In this document: positions 1 through 7,612 of the stretch, in pieces
Numbering within the stretch: the stretch's first letter is position 1
Layout: every line of letters starts with the position of its first letter
NCBI GenBank assembly: GCA_017553575.1
Contig: JAFZKQ010000098.1
Location: forward strand, 1 to 39,889
DNA length: 39,889 bases
Reading direction: 5' to 3'
Source of the DNA: Paludibacteraceae bacterium
GTDB taxonomy: Bacteria; Bacteroidota; Bacteroidia; Bacteroidales; Paludibacteraceae
Notes under the pieces: model-generated
Seen by the model: the letters and a program-made list of their open reading frames with translations, nothing else
What the model was told of the DNA's origin: nothing
The model's database searches: none
Position numbers and translations under genes: made by a program

Positions 1-1
1 C

Positions 2-1123
2 GTCACGGGAGACACTGGTTGGTGTAACGCGGGAAAGCTTGTCTTTGTTCTTTGCATTGTAATATTAATGGGTACAATCCCCAAGCATGAAAAAATGGCC
101 ACATTTTTATGTTTCACACTCAGTGTATGTCATCTCTTCTTGACTGTCTTTTTGACTGCCGAGTTGGGCAACATTTATGAAGGTAGGGAATCACTATCGA
201 CATCCGTGTTTCTCTTCCGCCTGCTCCTCTTCATATACGTCATTGCCCTACTTGGTTTCATCTATTGTTTGAAATGGACTGACGATGGGAAAGAACACAA
301 AAACCTTGATGGGAAGATTGCCCCCTTTTTTCGGAACAAAAGATTTTCCAAACCTCTCAAAGTACTCAAGAATTCGGGGAGCGTAGCTATTGCGATGAGC
401 GACTTGACTGACAATACAACTCTGTTTAAACAGTTTTTTACAAATATCGACTATGTGAAGCAAGAGGATGAGAATACTCTCCTTTTGAAACAGAAGTGCG
501 CCATAAAGCCCCAAACAAGAATAGAGGTAAGTAAAGGGAGGCTTTGCCTACTCGCTCACCATGAAGCAACAGGTCGTTTTGCAAAGGTGAATGCCGAGGA
601 TTATGTCTATTCTAATTCTCGTAGTTATACTTACATACATACGGATTTAATGTATAATAGGATAAAAAATTATAAGAAAGGAATTAATATTTTGGCAGGT
701 GTGGTGATGGAACTGCCCAAGAATGAGAGGAGCCTTGAAATTAGGCTATACGATAATTACACAAACACACTTGTAGCAAACAAACTCTTTTGCTTGAGCC
801 CTGTTATCATCCATGAATATTATCCCGAACTGCACTATACGGATGCACATGGGAAAAACCAGGTCTATACGGAGGATAGCGAACGGATGGAACCCCTTGG
901 CGCAAATTCTGTAGTGTCGGTTGTCGTTAAAAATGAGTATGGTAAAGTTTGTCCAGTTGTTTCTTTTTATTACGGCTATTCGAGGAACCGACAGAGAGAT
1001 GCTGTTGAGTATAGTGTGGAGGGTGACATTGTACCCGAGGATGTGTTCAGATTTGGAAATTTCATTCGGCCTTGCATTAAGGATAAATCGGTAGTGATAA
1101 GAAGTTTACGTATCAAAAAATAG
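2..1123 (+). CDS. Array paralogue 1, membrane-anchored form, 5'-partial
   Basis: The function is unknown and I do not recognise the family. The first ATG lies at 68, but the same frame has no stop back to base 2, and the extra codons encode another hydrophobic stretch (KLVFVLCIVILMGTI). The gene probably starts left of the window. From the window edge it has three likely membrane segments, the second and third beginning at MATFLCF and VFLFRLLLF. A soluble domain follows that is shared with the next four genes: SGSVAIAM, then FFTNIDYVKQED, LLLKQK, IKPQTRIEVS, a variable stretch, YDNYTN, IIHEYYPELHYTD, and VVVKNEYGKV. It ends in a short basic hydrophobic tail (SLRIKK). The closest relative is paralogue 5 at 3943. 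The other four carry cleavable signal peptides, so this copy looks like the tethered version. The coding assignment is secure because of the paralogues; the true start is not visible. Confidence 0.85.
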   Translation, partial: VTGDTGWCNAGKLVFVLCIVILMGTIPKHEKMATFLCFTLSVCHLFLTVFLTAELGNIYEGRESLSTSVFLFRLLLFIYVIALLGFIYCLKWTDDGKEHKNLDGKIAPFFRNKRFSKPLKVLKNSGSVAIAMSDLTDNTTLFKQFFTNIDYVKQEDENTLLLKQKCAIKPQTRIEVSKGRLCLLAHHEATGRFAKVNAEDYVYSNSRSYTYIHTDLMYNRIKNYKKGINILAGVVMELPKNERSLEIRLYDNYTNTLVANKLFCLSPVIIHEYYPELHYTDAHGKNQVYTEDSERMEPLGANSVVSVVVKNEYGKVCPVVSFYYGYSRNRQRDAVEYSVEGDIVPEDVFRFGNFIRPCIKDKSVVIRSLRIKK

Positions 1124-1258
1124 TCAGATGCCTGACGCAAAAATCCTTTCTGCCTCATTTTTTTCTTTTATAACACTGCTTGGAAAGAGTTTTCATCTAT
1201 CTATGTTTAAGTTAAATGAATTTTCCGTGGCAAGAAACAAAATTTTCAGCACTACCTA

Positions 1259-1289
1259 TTTGCAAAACTAATGGATTTTAATAACTTAG
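1259..1289 (+). promoter_or_regulatory. Likely promoter of the paralogue 2-3-4 operon
   Basis: TTTG at 1259-1262 is followed 19 bases later by TAACTTAG (1282-1289). That is one mismatch from the Bacteroidetes -7 box TAnnTTTG, at the standard spacing. It would place transcription start near 1294, about 44 bases before the ATG at 1338. It is found by pattern only. Confidence 0.4.
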
Positions 1290-1337
1290 GTGGTTTGTAT
1301 TAGGTAAGTCTATAGGAAAATTTTCAAGACGTTTATT

Positions 1338-2144
1338 ATGAGATTCAGGTGGTTGCTTACATTACTCTTTTTGTCGATCTTCTGTTTGGAATCCCTTGCC
1401 CAAGCAGGTCGCCCGCAATCGAAGGAACTCCTTCTCCTTCGAGATTCGGGAACAGTCTATTTCTCGGTAGAAGAACTAATTCCCGATCCAGCCCTCCGCA
1501 AGAAATATCTTATGGACATTGAGTATGTGAAAAGGGACGACAACGGCGCATTGCTTTTGAAACCTAAGAACTCCATCAAGCCGAAATTGAGAATCGAAGT
1601 GAACACAGGAACCTCCGTAGTTTCTGTGCCGGAAGACTCTTTGCTCAAAACCCCCACACAAATAAATCGTTTTGAGGTTCGCGACATCCTTAAAAACGAG
1701 CAATATCTTGTTGTTAAGGTTATCGATAACTATAACAATTCCGTCTTGTCGAATGAAAAATATGAGTTGAACCCCAAGATAATCCATAAATATAATCCCG
1801 AACTGCACTATACGGATGTGGATGGAAATCCCCAAATCTATACGAATGATAGCAAGACTTGGATTCCGATCTCGCCGACTTCTTCTGCAAAAGTGGTGGT
1901 AAAAGATGAGTATGGAAAGAGCAGGAAGGTTTTGAGTGTCCACTTCATCGATTCTTATTCTGTTGGAGGGCCTAATGGGTGTAACCCCATTCCCGTAAAT
2001 GAAACGGATACCTTACGGACCTGGGAGGTGCAGGCACTTTGCCGTTTTCAAAAAAGGAACGGCATATATATACAGGCAACTGTCGAGGGAGAAAACAAGC
2101 TCAAAAGATATTCTGAGCTATTGTTTATAACGAAGGATAAGTGA
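1338..2144 (+). CDS. Array paralogue 2, secreted, unknown function
   Basis: The product is 268 residues with an N-terminal signal peptide (MRFRWLLTLLFLSIFCLESLAQ), so it is probably periplasmic or outer-membrane. It carries the family core seen in all five neighbours: LRDSGTVYFSVEELI, IEYVKRDD, ALLLKPKNSIKPKLRIEV, a Ser/Thr-rich segment, IDNYNNS, PKIIHKYNPELHYTD, SAKVVVKDEYGKS. The stretch after DEYGK is unlike that of the other copies, and the protein closes with a short LLFITKDK tail. There is no lipobox and no T9SS tail. It shares a nearly identical block with paralogue 3 (see the repeat entries). Paralogue 3 begins 48 bases downstream and overlaps paralogue 4, so copies 2-4 are likely one transcript. 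I cannot name a function. Confidence 0.85.
   Translation: MRFRWLLTLLFLSIFCLESLAQAGRPQSKELLLLRDSGTVYFSVEELIPDPALRKKYLMDIEYVKRDDNGALLLKPKNSIKPKLRIEVNTGTSVVSVPEDSLLKTPTQINRFEVRDILKNEQYLVVKVIDNYNNSVLSNEKYELNPKIIHKYNPELHYTDVDGNPQIYTNDSKTWIPISPTSSAKVVVKDEYGKSRKVLSVHFIDSYSVGGPNGCNPIPVNETDTLRTWEVQALCRFQKRNGIYIQATVEGENKLKRYSELLFITKDK
1436..1674 (+). repeat. Direct repeat, copy 1, inside paralogue 2
   Basis: This 239-base block matches 2285-2523 at a fixed offset of 849 bases with no gaps and about 13 differences counted by eye, roughly 95 percent identity. Most differences are third-codon-position changes. The flanking parts of the two genes are much more diverged. This points to a recent duplication or to gene conversion limited to the domain core. 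Confidence 0.85.
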
Positions 2145-2192
2145 GTAAAGGCTGGATTTTTTATATATTTGGCGAATGATAACAGATTCATT

Positions 2193-2987
2193 ATGAGGTA
2201 TATTTTGTTTATAACTCTTTTCTTGTGTGTGTTGTCTCAAAGGGGAATGACGCAGGGGGCGGCAAATGTGAAAGAACTTCAAGTCCTTCGAGATTCGGGA
2301 ACAGTCTATTTCTCGGCAGAAGAGCTAATTCCCGACCCAGCCCTCCGCAAGAAATATCTCACGGACATTGAGTATGTAAAAAGGGATGACAACGGTGCTT
2401 TGCTTTTGAAACCTAAGAACTCCATCAAGCCGAAATTGAGAATCGAGGTGAACGTAGGAACCTCCGTAGTTTCTGAGCCGGAAGACTCTTTGCTCAAAAC
2501 CCCCACACAAATAAATCGTTTTGCGGTACGTAGCATTTATAAAAAAGAGCAGTATCTTGTCGTTAAGTTTATCGATAACTATAGCAATTCCCTCTTGGCA
2601 AATGAAGAATATGAGTTGAAACCCAAGATAATCCATGGATATTATCCTGAACTACACTATACGGATGTGGACGGAAACCCCCAAGTATATACCCATAAAA
2701 GCAAGCAATGGATTCCCATCTCACCTAATTCCTCCGCAACGGTGGTGGTGAAAGATGAGTATGGACAAGAGATGAATGTTTTGAGCATTTGCTTCAATTC
2801 ACCTTGCATCTTTGGAAATAATATGGTGGCTAATCAAGAGGGGTGTTCCTTATTGCCTTGGCAAATAGGCCTCCTTAGTAATATATCAAAACGATGTCCC
2901 TGTTCCATAATTTCCACCATAGGGAATGACAAGGGGGAAGAATACAAAGACATTCCATATATATCATTGATAATAAGGAAAGAATGA
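2193..2987 (+). CDS. Array paralogue 3, secreted, unknown function
   Basis: The frame is open from a TTG at 2169, but the ATG at 2193 begins a clean signal peptide (MRYILFITLFLCVLSQ), so I start there; this gives 264 residues. The core matches paralogue 2 very closely up to about residue 110. It then diverges, with IDNYSNSLLANEEYELKPK, IIHGYYPELHYTD and VVVKDEYGQEM recognisable. The C-terminal part carries several cysteines (SPCIFG, EGCSLLPW, KRCPCS) that the other copies lack. It ends in ISLIIRKE, like the short tails of its siblings. The stop overlaps the ATG of paralogue 4 in an ATGA, which implies coupled translation. No known domain was recognised. Confidence 0.85.
   Translation: MRYILFITLFLCVLSQRGMTQGAANVKELQVLRDSGTVYFSAEELIPDPALRKKYLTDIEYVKRDDNGALLLKPKNSIKPKLRIEVNVGTSVVSEPEDSLLKTPTQINRFAVRSIYKKEQYLVVKFIDNYSNSLLANEEYELKPKIIHGYYPELHYTDVDGNPQVYTHKSKQWIPISPNSSATVVVKDEYGQEMNVLSICFNSPCIFGNNMVANQEGCSLLPWQIGLLSNISKRCPCSIISTIGNDKGEEYKDIPYISLIIRKE
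2285..2523 (+). repeat. Direct repeat, copy 2, inside paralogue 3
   Basis: This is the partner of 1436-1674. Identity breaks at both ends at the same codon positions in the two genes, inside coding sequence rather than at gene boundaries. Confidence 0.85.
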
Positions 2988-3808
2988 AAAGAGAAAACAG
3001 AGATTATATCATAAAAAAGAGTGGCTTCTTCTTTTTCTTCTTTTGGGTGCTATTCTCCTCTCTGTCCGTAGCTCATGGCGAGTTGCAGACGAAGCAACTT
3101 CGTGTCCTCCGGGAATCTGGCACAATGACTTTTTCGATAAATGAGTTGATTAAGGACCGTGATTGTTACCTGAAGTACTTTACGAACATCGACCTTGTAA
3201 AGAACTCGGAGCCCAACATCTTGCTTCTGCGGCAGCAATATACGATAAAACCACGAGTGAGAATCGAGGTGGCCCAAGGTCACATCTATACGGATGGCAT
3301 TGCGATGGACTCTTTGTTCAAGTCGCCCAAAAGCATCATGAAATGCAAAGTGTCGGAAATAGGGCCGACTTCAAATTTCTTGAAGATCAAGATCTACGAC
3401 AACTACTCGAACCAGCTTCTGGCAGAGGATGCCTTCCCCTTGTCGCCTATCATCGTCCATGAATATTATCCTGAACTGCACTATACGGATGTGGACGGAA
3501 ACGAGCAGGTCTACACAAACGAGTCGAAGAGGTTTGTGCCGATTTCCCCTAATCACGTCGGGAGAATTATCGTAAAGGATGAGTATGGGGAGAGAATGAG
3601 AGTCACCCGAGTAGGCTATGACTACCCCAATAGGATGGGAGGCACATTGATAGAGATGTCCATAGGTGATACCATTTCGTATAGAGGAATGACGATATTA
3701 ACTGGGCGACTACGCGAATCGCCCGAGTGTTGGATATATCCTTATATATGGAACCCAACCTCAAAAAAGGAGGTACGAGGCAAAACGTTGATAATAAAAA
3801 ATAGGTGA
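2984..3808 (+). CDS. Array paralogue 4, secreted, unknown function
   Basis: The product is 274 residues. The ATG overlaps the TGA of paralogue 3 by four bases. The N terminus has a basic stretch, then a very phenylalanine-rich hydrophobic segment (SGFFFFFFWVLFSSLSVAHG) that would act as a signal peptide or anchor. The family core follows: LRESGTMTFSINELI, FTNIDLVKN, LLLRQQYTIKPRVRIEV, YDNYSNQLLAED, IIVHEYYPELHYTD, RIIVKDEYGERM. It ends with KTLIIKNR. This is the most diverged of the secreted copies in the first half, yet the HEYYPELHYTD segment is almost unchanged, which suggests that segment is functionally constrained. The role is unknown. Confidence 0.85.
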   Translation: MKRENRDYIIKKSGFFFFFFWVLFSSLSVAHGELQTKQLRVLRESGTMTFSINELIKDRDCYLKYFTNIDLVKNSEPNILLLRQQYTIKPRVRIEVAQGHIYTDGIAMDSLFKSPKSIMKCKVSEIGPTSNFLKIKIYDNYSNQLLAEDAFPLSPIIVHEYYPELHYTDVDGNEQVYTNESKRFVPISPNHVGRIIVKDEYGERMRVTRVGYDYPNRMGGTLIEMSIGDTISYRGMTILTGRLRESPECWIYPYIWNPTSKKEVRGKTLIIKNR

Positions 3809-3815
3809 CGCATGC

Positions 3816-3846
3816 TTAGGAAAACTTCAAAAAATCACTATATTTG
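3816..3846 (+). promoter_or_regulatory. Likely promoter of paralogue 5
   Basis: TATATTTG at 3839-3846 is an exact -7 box. TTAG at 3816-3819, 19 bases upstream, is one mismatch from the -33 TTTG. Transcription would begin near 3851. That excludes the TTG at 3844 as the translation start and supports the ATG at 3943, leaving a leader of about 90 bases. Confidence 0.45.
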
Positions 3847-3942
3847 AAAAACAGATGCGAAAGGAGATGTCTCTGTTTCAACAAAAAAAGGCGATGGAAA
3901 TCAGAAAAAAAATGCAGCAGAACCAACAAAAATTTCACCATC

Positions 3943-4812
3943 ATGAGATTACTTCTGACTATTCTACTTTTTTGGGCAATGCTACCCCACATAGGATTCT
4001 CCCAGAATCAGGAAAAGAGAGACAGCACGATTTTCAGATCACTCAAAGTTCTCAAGGATTCGGGAAGCGTGGCTATTGCGATGACCGACTTGACCGACAG
4101 CACAACTCTGCTCAGGCGGTTTTTCACAAATATCAATTATGTGAAGCAAGAGGATGAGAGCACCCTCCTATTGAAACAGAAAAACGCCATAAAACCCCAA
4201 ACAAGAATCGAGGTAAGCAATGGGAGACTCTGCTTACTTGCTGAGCGTGTATCATCAAGCCCTGTTATTATAAAATTAGATGCCAATCATATCTATACCG
4301 CAGACCAATCCCCAACCTCTCGTTACACCCACATAGTTGTGGATTCAATGTATAAGAAAGGAATGAATATTTCGGCAGGTGTGGTGAAAGGACTGCCAAA
4401 GGATGAAAAGAGTCTGGAAGTCAGACTATACGACAATTATTCAAACAAACTTATAGCAAGCAATCTCTTTTACTTGATCCCCGAAATTATCCATGAATAC
4501 TACCCCGAAGTGCATTACACGGATGCGCAGGGGAAAAAACAGGTCTATAAGGAGGGATGCGAACGGCTGGAACCCCTTGGAGCGGATTCTACGATGATGA
4601 TTGTCGTGAAAGATGAGTATGGTAAAGTTTATCCAGTTGTTTCTTATTCTTACAGTTCGTGGATGAGTATGGGAAATACTATTATACCCACTAGGGATGG
4701 TGACACGATACCCGCAGCAATACTCAGATTTCGCAGTGCAGGAGAACTTTGGATTCGACCCAATATTGAGGAAAAATCGGTAAGGGTAAAGTGTTTGATC
4801 ATAAAAAAATAG
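3943..4812 (+). CDS. Array paralogue 5, secreted, unknown function
   Basis: The frame opens upstream of 3943, but the first 33 codons are a basic, Cys-rich run overlapping the promoter. The ATG at 3943 begins a signal peptide (MRLLLTILLFWAMLPHIGFS), giving 289 residues. The core is closest to paralogue 1: LKVLKDSGSVAIAMTDLTD, FFTNINYVKQED, LLLKQKNAIKPQTRIEVS, GRLCLLA, GMNISAGVVKGLPKDEKS, YDNYSNKL, IIHEYYPEVHYTD, IVVKDEYGKV. Both end in an IKK tail. Paralogues 1 and 5 therefore form one subtype and 2 and 3 another, with 4 separate. The 1/5 pair encloses the 2-3-4 operon. The function is not known. Confidence 0.85.
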   Translation: MRLLLTILLFWAMLPHIGFSQNQEKRDSTIFRSLKVLKDSGSVAIAMTDLTDSTTLLRRFFTNINYVKQEDESTLLLKQKNAIKPQTRIEVSNGRLCLLAERVSSSPVIIKLDANHIYTADQSPTSRYTHIVVDSMYKKGMNISAGVVKGLPKDEKSLEVRLYDNYSNKLIASNLFYLIPEIIHEYYPEVHYTDAQGKKQVYKEGCERLEPLGADSTMMIVVKDEYGKVYPVVSYSYSSWMSMGNTIIPTRDGDTIPAAILRFRSAGELWIRPNIEEKSVRVKCLIIKK

Positions 4813-4838
4813 GGGCGAACTATTCGTCCGCCCCCTAT
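4803..4838 (-). terminator. Terminator of ilvE, possibly bidirectional
   Basis: A nine-pair stem runs from 4809-4817 to 4829-4838 with one bulged C. Read on the minus strand it is followed by seven T residues (4809-4803), so it is a standard intrinsic terminator for ilvE. It overlaps the stop codon of paralogue 5 on the other strand. Confidence 0.75.
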
Positions 4839-4859
4839 GTTTATGCCTAAACTATTTGA

Positions 4860-5885
4860 TTAGTCCATGACAGTTACCCAACCATACTTATCCTCCGTAC
4901 GGCCGTATTGGATGTCGCGGAGTCTGTCGTAAAGTTTCTTGCTCCATCCGCCAGGTTGCTCACCCTCTTTGACGAAGACATAGGATTTCTTAGTGTCCAA
5001 ATCGTCGATTCGGGCAATAGGGCTGATAACGGCAGCCGTACCGCAAGCACCGGCCTCCTCGAAGGTCTCCAACTCTTCGATAGGAATTTGGCGACGCTCT
5101 ACCTTCATGCCGAGCTCCTCAGCCAACTTCATCAAACTCATGTTTGTGATGGAAGGCAAGATGGACGTTGAGAGCGGTGTCACGTAAGTATTGTTCTTGA
5201 TACCGAAGAAGTTGGCAGCACCGGCCTCGTCGATATATTTCTTCTCTTTGGCATCGAGGTAAAACTCGCAAGAGTAGCCCAAATCATGAGCCTTCTTGTT
5301 GGCCAACAAGCTGGCTGCGTAGTTACCACCCACCTTATAGATACCGGTACCCAATGGAGCTGAACGGTCATAATCGCGGATGACAACGTATGGATTAGCC
5401 TGGAATCCACCCTTGAAGTAAGGACCCACAGGAGTAACGAAAATCATGAAGAGGTACTCGTTAGCAGGACGGACGCCGACTTGAGCACCCGTTCCGATGA
5501 GGAGTGGACGAATATAGAGGGAAGCTCCACTTTCGTATGGCGGGATGAACCTTTCGTTCAACTTGACCACTTTCTTCACCATCTCAACGAATTTTTCAGT
5601 TGGCAACTCAGGCATCAATATGCCTCGGCATGTTGATTGAAGACGCTCAGCGTTGGCTTCTGGACGGAATATACGGATTTTTCCGTCTGGGCATCGATAC
5701 GCTTTCAATCCTTCAAAAGCCTCTTGTCCGTAGTGCAAGCAAGTTGCGGCCATATGTATGTTTATGGAATCCGATGAACTCACTTCGATTTCGCCCCATG
5801 CTCCGTTTCTGAAGTAGCAGCGAACATTGTAATCTGTGGGCATGTATCCAAATGATAAGTTAGCCCAATCTATTTTCTCAGACAT
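4860..5885 (-). CDS. ilvE: Branched-chain amino acid aminotransferase
   Basis: This PLP enzyme catalyses the last step of valine, leucine and isoleucine synthesis and the first step of their breakdown, transferring the amino group between the branched-chain 2-oxo acid and glutamate. It is cytoplasmic. The 341 residues match the longer, eukaryote-like BCAT subtype: CLHYGQEAFEGLKAYR near residue 49, RPEANAERL near 74, and PLGTGIYKVGGNYA with the probable PLP lysine at K184. EAGAANFFG and TSILPSITN follow. The frame extends upstream to 6053, but MSEKIDWANLSFG is the usual N terminus of the family, and a -7 box lies 50 bases before it. The gene is monocistronic, with its own promoter and terminator. 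Confidence 0.96.
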   Translation of the reverse strand: MSEKIDWANLSFGYMPTDYNVRCYFRNGAWGEIEVSSSDSINIHMAATCLHYGQEAFEGLKAYRCPDGKIRIFRPEANAERLQSTCRGILMPELPTEKFVEMVKKVVKLNERFIPPYESGASLYIRPLLIGTGAQVGVRPANEYLFMIFVTPVGPYFKGGFQANPYVVIRDYDRSAPLGTGIYKVGGNYAASLLANKKAHDLGYSCEFYLDAKEKKYIDEAGAANFFGIKNNTYVTPLSTSILPSITNMSLMKLAEELGMKVERRQIPIEELETFEEAGACGTAAVISPIARIDDLDTKKSYVFVKEGEQPGGWSKKLYDRLRDIQYGRTEDKYGWVTVMD

Positions 5886-5935
5886 ATTCAACTGTTTTTG
5901 ATTAATCGCTATTAATTTATCACTATAAATTCTTT

Positions 5936-5943
5936 CAAAGTTA
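5936..5943 (-). promoter_or_regulatory. -7 box upstream of ilvE
   Basis: TAACTTTG on the minus strand is an exact match to TAnnTTTG. It is about 50 bases before the ATG at 5885. No clear TTTG is visible at the -33 position. Confidence 0.5.
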
Positions 5944-5997
5944 CAAAAAAATAGGTGAATGCCTCTTATATGTTTATAAAAAAAGAGAGTAGGGCAT

Positions 5998-6034
5998 AAA
6001 AAAAGGAAATCCCCGACATGGATGTCGAGGATTT
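5998..6034 (-). terminator. Terminator of the rpmB-rpmG-DUF4295 operon
   Basis: On the minus strand a stem (AAATCC, one mismatch, CGACA paired with TGTCG and GGATTT) spans 6034-6008. It is followed by a T7 tract at 6004-5998. It lies 26 bases past the DUF4295 stop. Confidence 0.85.
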
Positions 6035-6059
6035 CATATGGATGTAAACACAAATGGAC

Positions 6060-6212
6060 TTATTTAGCCAAGTGCTCTTTTACCTTATCGTTGTGAACGA
6101 TTTGCTCATCGAAGTAATAAGCTCCCGTCTTTGGAGATTTAACCATCTTAATAACCTTAGCATAAGCACGGCCTTCTCCTTTTTGCATTGATGCAACTGC
6201 TTTCTTTGCCAT
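6060..6212 (-). CDS. DUF4295 family protein, likely ribosome-associated
   Basis: A 50-residue basic protein beginning MAKKAVASMQKGEGRAYAKV and ending KVKEHLAK. It is the usual third gene after rpmB and rpmG in Bacteroidetes. The family has no experimentally assigned activity that I can cite with certainty. The fixed place in a ribosomal protein operon, small size, high lysine content and MAKK start all argue for a ribosomal component. A structure of a Bacteroidetes ribosome reported an extra small protein, bL38; I suspect this family but could not check it. In many relatives ftsY follows; here a terminator and ilvE follow. Confidence 0.9.
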   Translation of the reverse strand: MAKKAVASMQKGEGRAYAKVIKMVKSPKTGAYYFDEQIVHNDKVKEHLAK

Positions 6213-6224
6213 AGTCTATAAATT

Positions 6225-6413
6225 TTACTTGATTTCTTTGTGAACTGTTACCTTCTTCAAATATGGGTTGTATTTCTTCAACTCCAAACGGTCTGGGGTG
6301 TTCTTTCTGTTCTTAGTCGTGATATAACGAGACATTCCTGGAACACCGCTTGCCTTTTGCTCAGTACACTCAAGAATTACTTGAACTCTATTTTCTTTGC
6401 TTTTCTTTGCCAT
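6225..6413 (-). CDS. rpmG: Large-subunit ribosomal protein bL33
   Basis: A 62-residue protein with the bL33 pattern: [41 protein letters not shown] and [14 protein letters not shown]. It belongs to the 50S subunit near the E site. Most zinc-binding bL33 proteins carry two CxxC pairs; this one has a single cysteine (ECTEQK), so it is the zinc-free type. It lies 18 bases after rpmB and 12 bases before the DUF4295 gene, clearly cotranscribed. Confidence 0.97.
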   Translation of the reverse strand: MAKKSKENRVQVILECTEQKASGVPGMSRYITTKNRKNTPDRLELKKYNPYLKKVTVHKEIK

Positions 6414-6431
6414 TTCTAAATCCTCCCTAGA

Positions 6432-6665
6432 TTAAATGCAACCTTTTTTTGCTGCATCAATCAATGCTGCATTGATTCCTTTTTTGTTGATAGTACGAAG
6501 AGCCTTAGCTGAAAGCTTCAAAGCGATCCATTCGTTCTGCTCTGGCCAATAGAACTTCTTCGTGAACAAATTAACGTCAAACGATTTCTTGGTCCTTCTC
6601 TTTGAGTGAGAAACGTTGTTACCATTCATCGCTCTTTTACCGGTGATTTGACAAACTTTTGACAT
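6432..6665 (-). CDS. rpmB: Large-subunit ribosomal protein bL28
   Basis: A 77-residue protein starting [20 protein letters not shown], then [18 protein letters not shown] and [18 protein letters not shown], typical of bL28 in the 50S subunit. It is first in the rpmB-rpmG-DUF4295 operon. It is preceded by a long leader (about 160 bases), with a promoter overlapping the end of cinA. Confidence 0.97.
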   Translation of the reverse strand: MSKVCQITGKRAMNGNNVSHSKRRTKKSFDVNLFTKKFYWPEQNEWIALKLSAKALRTINKKGINAALIDAAKKGCI

Positions 6666-6832
6666 TTCTGTATTCTTATGATTTGTTATTCACATAAAAA
6701 ACCGTACTATCAGATTCCCGTCCCCTAAGGAGAAGCGTAACTACAGAAATCATTGTAGGAGAGCACTGCGTTTTTCTAATTATTCCTGACAACCATTCCC
6801 CTTTGCATCTTGTGGGGTCTGATTATCGGGCG

Positions 6833-6863
6833 CAAAGGTAATGCTTTTTTACTTCTTTACAAA
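6833..6863 (-). promoter_or_regulatory. Promoter of the rpmB operon
   Basis: On the minus strand TTTG (6863-6860) is followed after 19 bases by TACCTTTG (6840-6833), a full match to the Bacteroidetes consensus. Transcription would start near 6828, leaving a leader of about 160 bases before rpmB. The -33 element lies within the last codons of cinA. Confidence 0.75.
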
Positions 6864-7331
6864 CTCTTTTAGAAGAAAAAAAGCTTCTAATGTTGCTTTT
6901 CTGATGTTCTCCTTCCGTTCTTTCCCGAAGAGGCACTTCTTGCTTATGACCTCGTCTCCGTTGGAGGCTGCTATCCATACGGTTCCCACCGGTTTTTCGG
7001 GGGTTCCTCCGCCGGGTCCTGCCACTCCGGAGGTGGCGACGGCAAAGTCGGTCCGTAGTACGTTGGCTGCCCCTTTCGCCATCTGCTCGACCACAGGCTG
7101 GCTGACGGCCCCGTGCTGATCCAAATCTTCTTTATGTACGCCTAATATGTTCATTTTTACTTCGTTGGAGTAGGATACGACGCCGCCTTTGAATATGGCT
7201 GAACTGCCGGCTATCAGGGTGATGTTGTGGGCAATGTTGCCTCCCGTACAACTCTCTGCCGTGGATAGTGTCCACCCCTTCTCCTTGAATAGTTCTATGA
7301 TTTCTTTGGCTGTTTCTTCTTCTTGATTCAT
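6849..7331 (-). CDS. CinA C-terminal family amidase (nicotinamide-nucleotide amidase)
   Basis: A 160-residue, single-domain protein of the CinA C-terminal/PncC family, which hydrolyses nicotinamide mononucleotide to nicotinate mononucleotide in NAD salvage. The signature TAESCTGGNIAH lies at residues 24-35. GGVVSYSNEVKMNILGV, the GAVS segment, and ATSGVAGPGGGTPEKPVGTV also fit the family. The N-terminal molybdopterin-binding-like domain of full CinA is absent, as in PncC of enterobacteria. The start at MNQEEE is preceded by a -7 box. The gene is upstream of rpmB on the same strand, but rpmB has its own promoter, so the two need not be linked. The enzyme activity is inferred from family. Confidence 0.92.
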   Translation of the reverse strand: MNQEEETAKEIIELFKEKGWTLSTAESCTGGNIAHNITLIAGSSAIFKGGVVSYSNEVKMNILGVHKEDLDQHGAVSQPVVEQMAKGAANVLRTDFAVATSGVAGPGGGTPEKPVGTVWIAASNGDEVISKKCLFGKERKENIRKATLEAFFLLKEFVKK

Positions 7332-7367
7332 ATCGTTTGTTCGCTAATTGTCTTGTTTTTTGTTTCA

Positions 7368-7375
7368 CAAAGTTA
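7368..7375 (-). promoter_or_regulatory. -7 box upstream of the cinA-type gene
   Basis: TAACTTTG on the minus strand lies 37 bases before the ATG at 7331. It is identical to the box before ilvE. There is no obvious -33 TTTG. Confidence 0.5.
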
Positions 7376-7612
7376 TCGTTTTTCTTCCTTCGTTTGCTTT
7401 TAGTTCTCATTAAAATTGATGTTTTCCCCACGAAAAATCGCGCAAAATTGCCGTCCAAAACAAAAAAATTCTAATTTTGCAATTCATTCTATACCTTAGG
7501 ATGACTTTGTGGATAATATAAGGTGGTTTATTGTTGGGTGACTCTATGGGTTCCCAATACGTATGGTTTTAAGTGCGCCACTTTATTCGGGTTTAATAAT
7601 TTGAGATTGGCG

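Noticed and set aside
3844-3942. Upstream extension of paralogue 5 from a TTG start
   Set aside because: It overlaps the -7 box and would put a basic Cys-rich run ahead of a clean signal peptide.
5886-6053. Upstream extension of ilvE to 6053
   Set aside because: The extra residues match no BCAT, cross the -7 box and the ribosomal operon terminator, and precede the usual MSEKIDW start.
7476-7509. Promoter-like TTTG, 22 bases, TGACTTTG before the PagL-like gene
   Set aside because: The -7 element lacks the TA and the spacing is at the upper limit; too weak to list as a feature.
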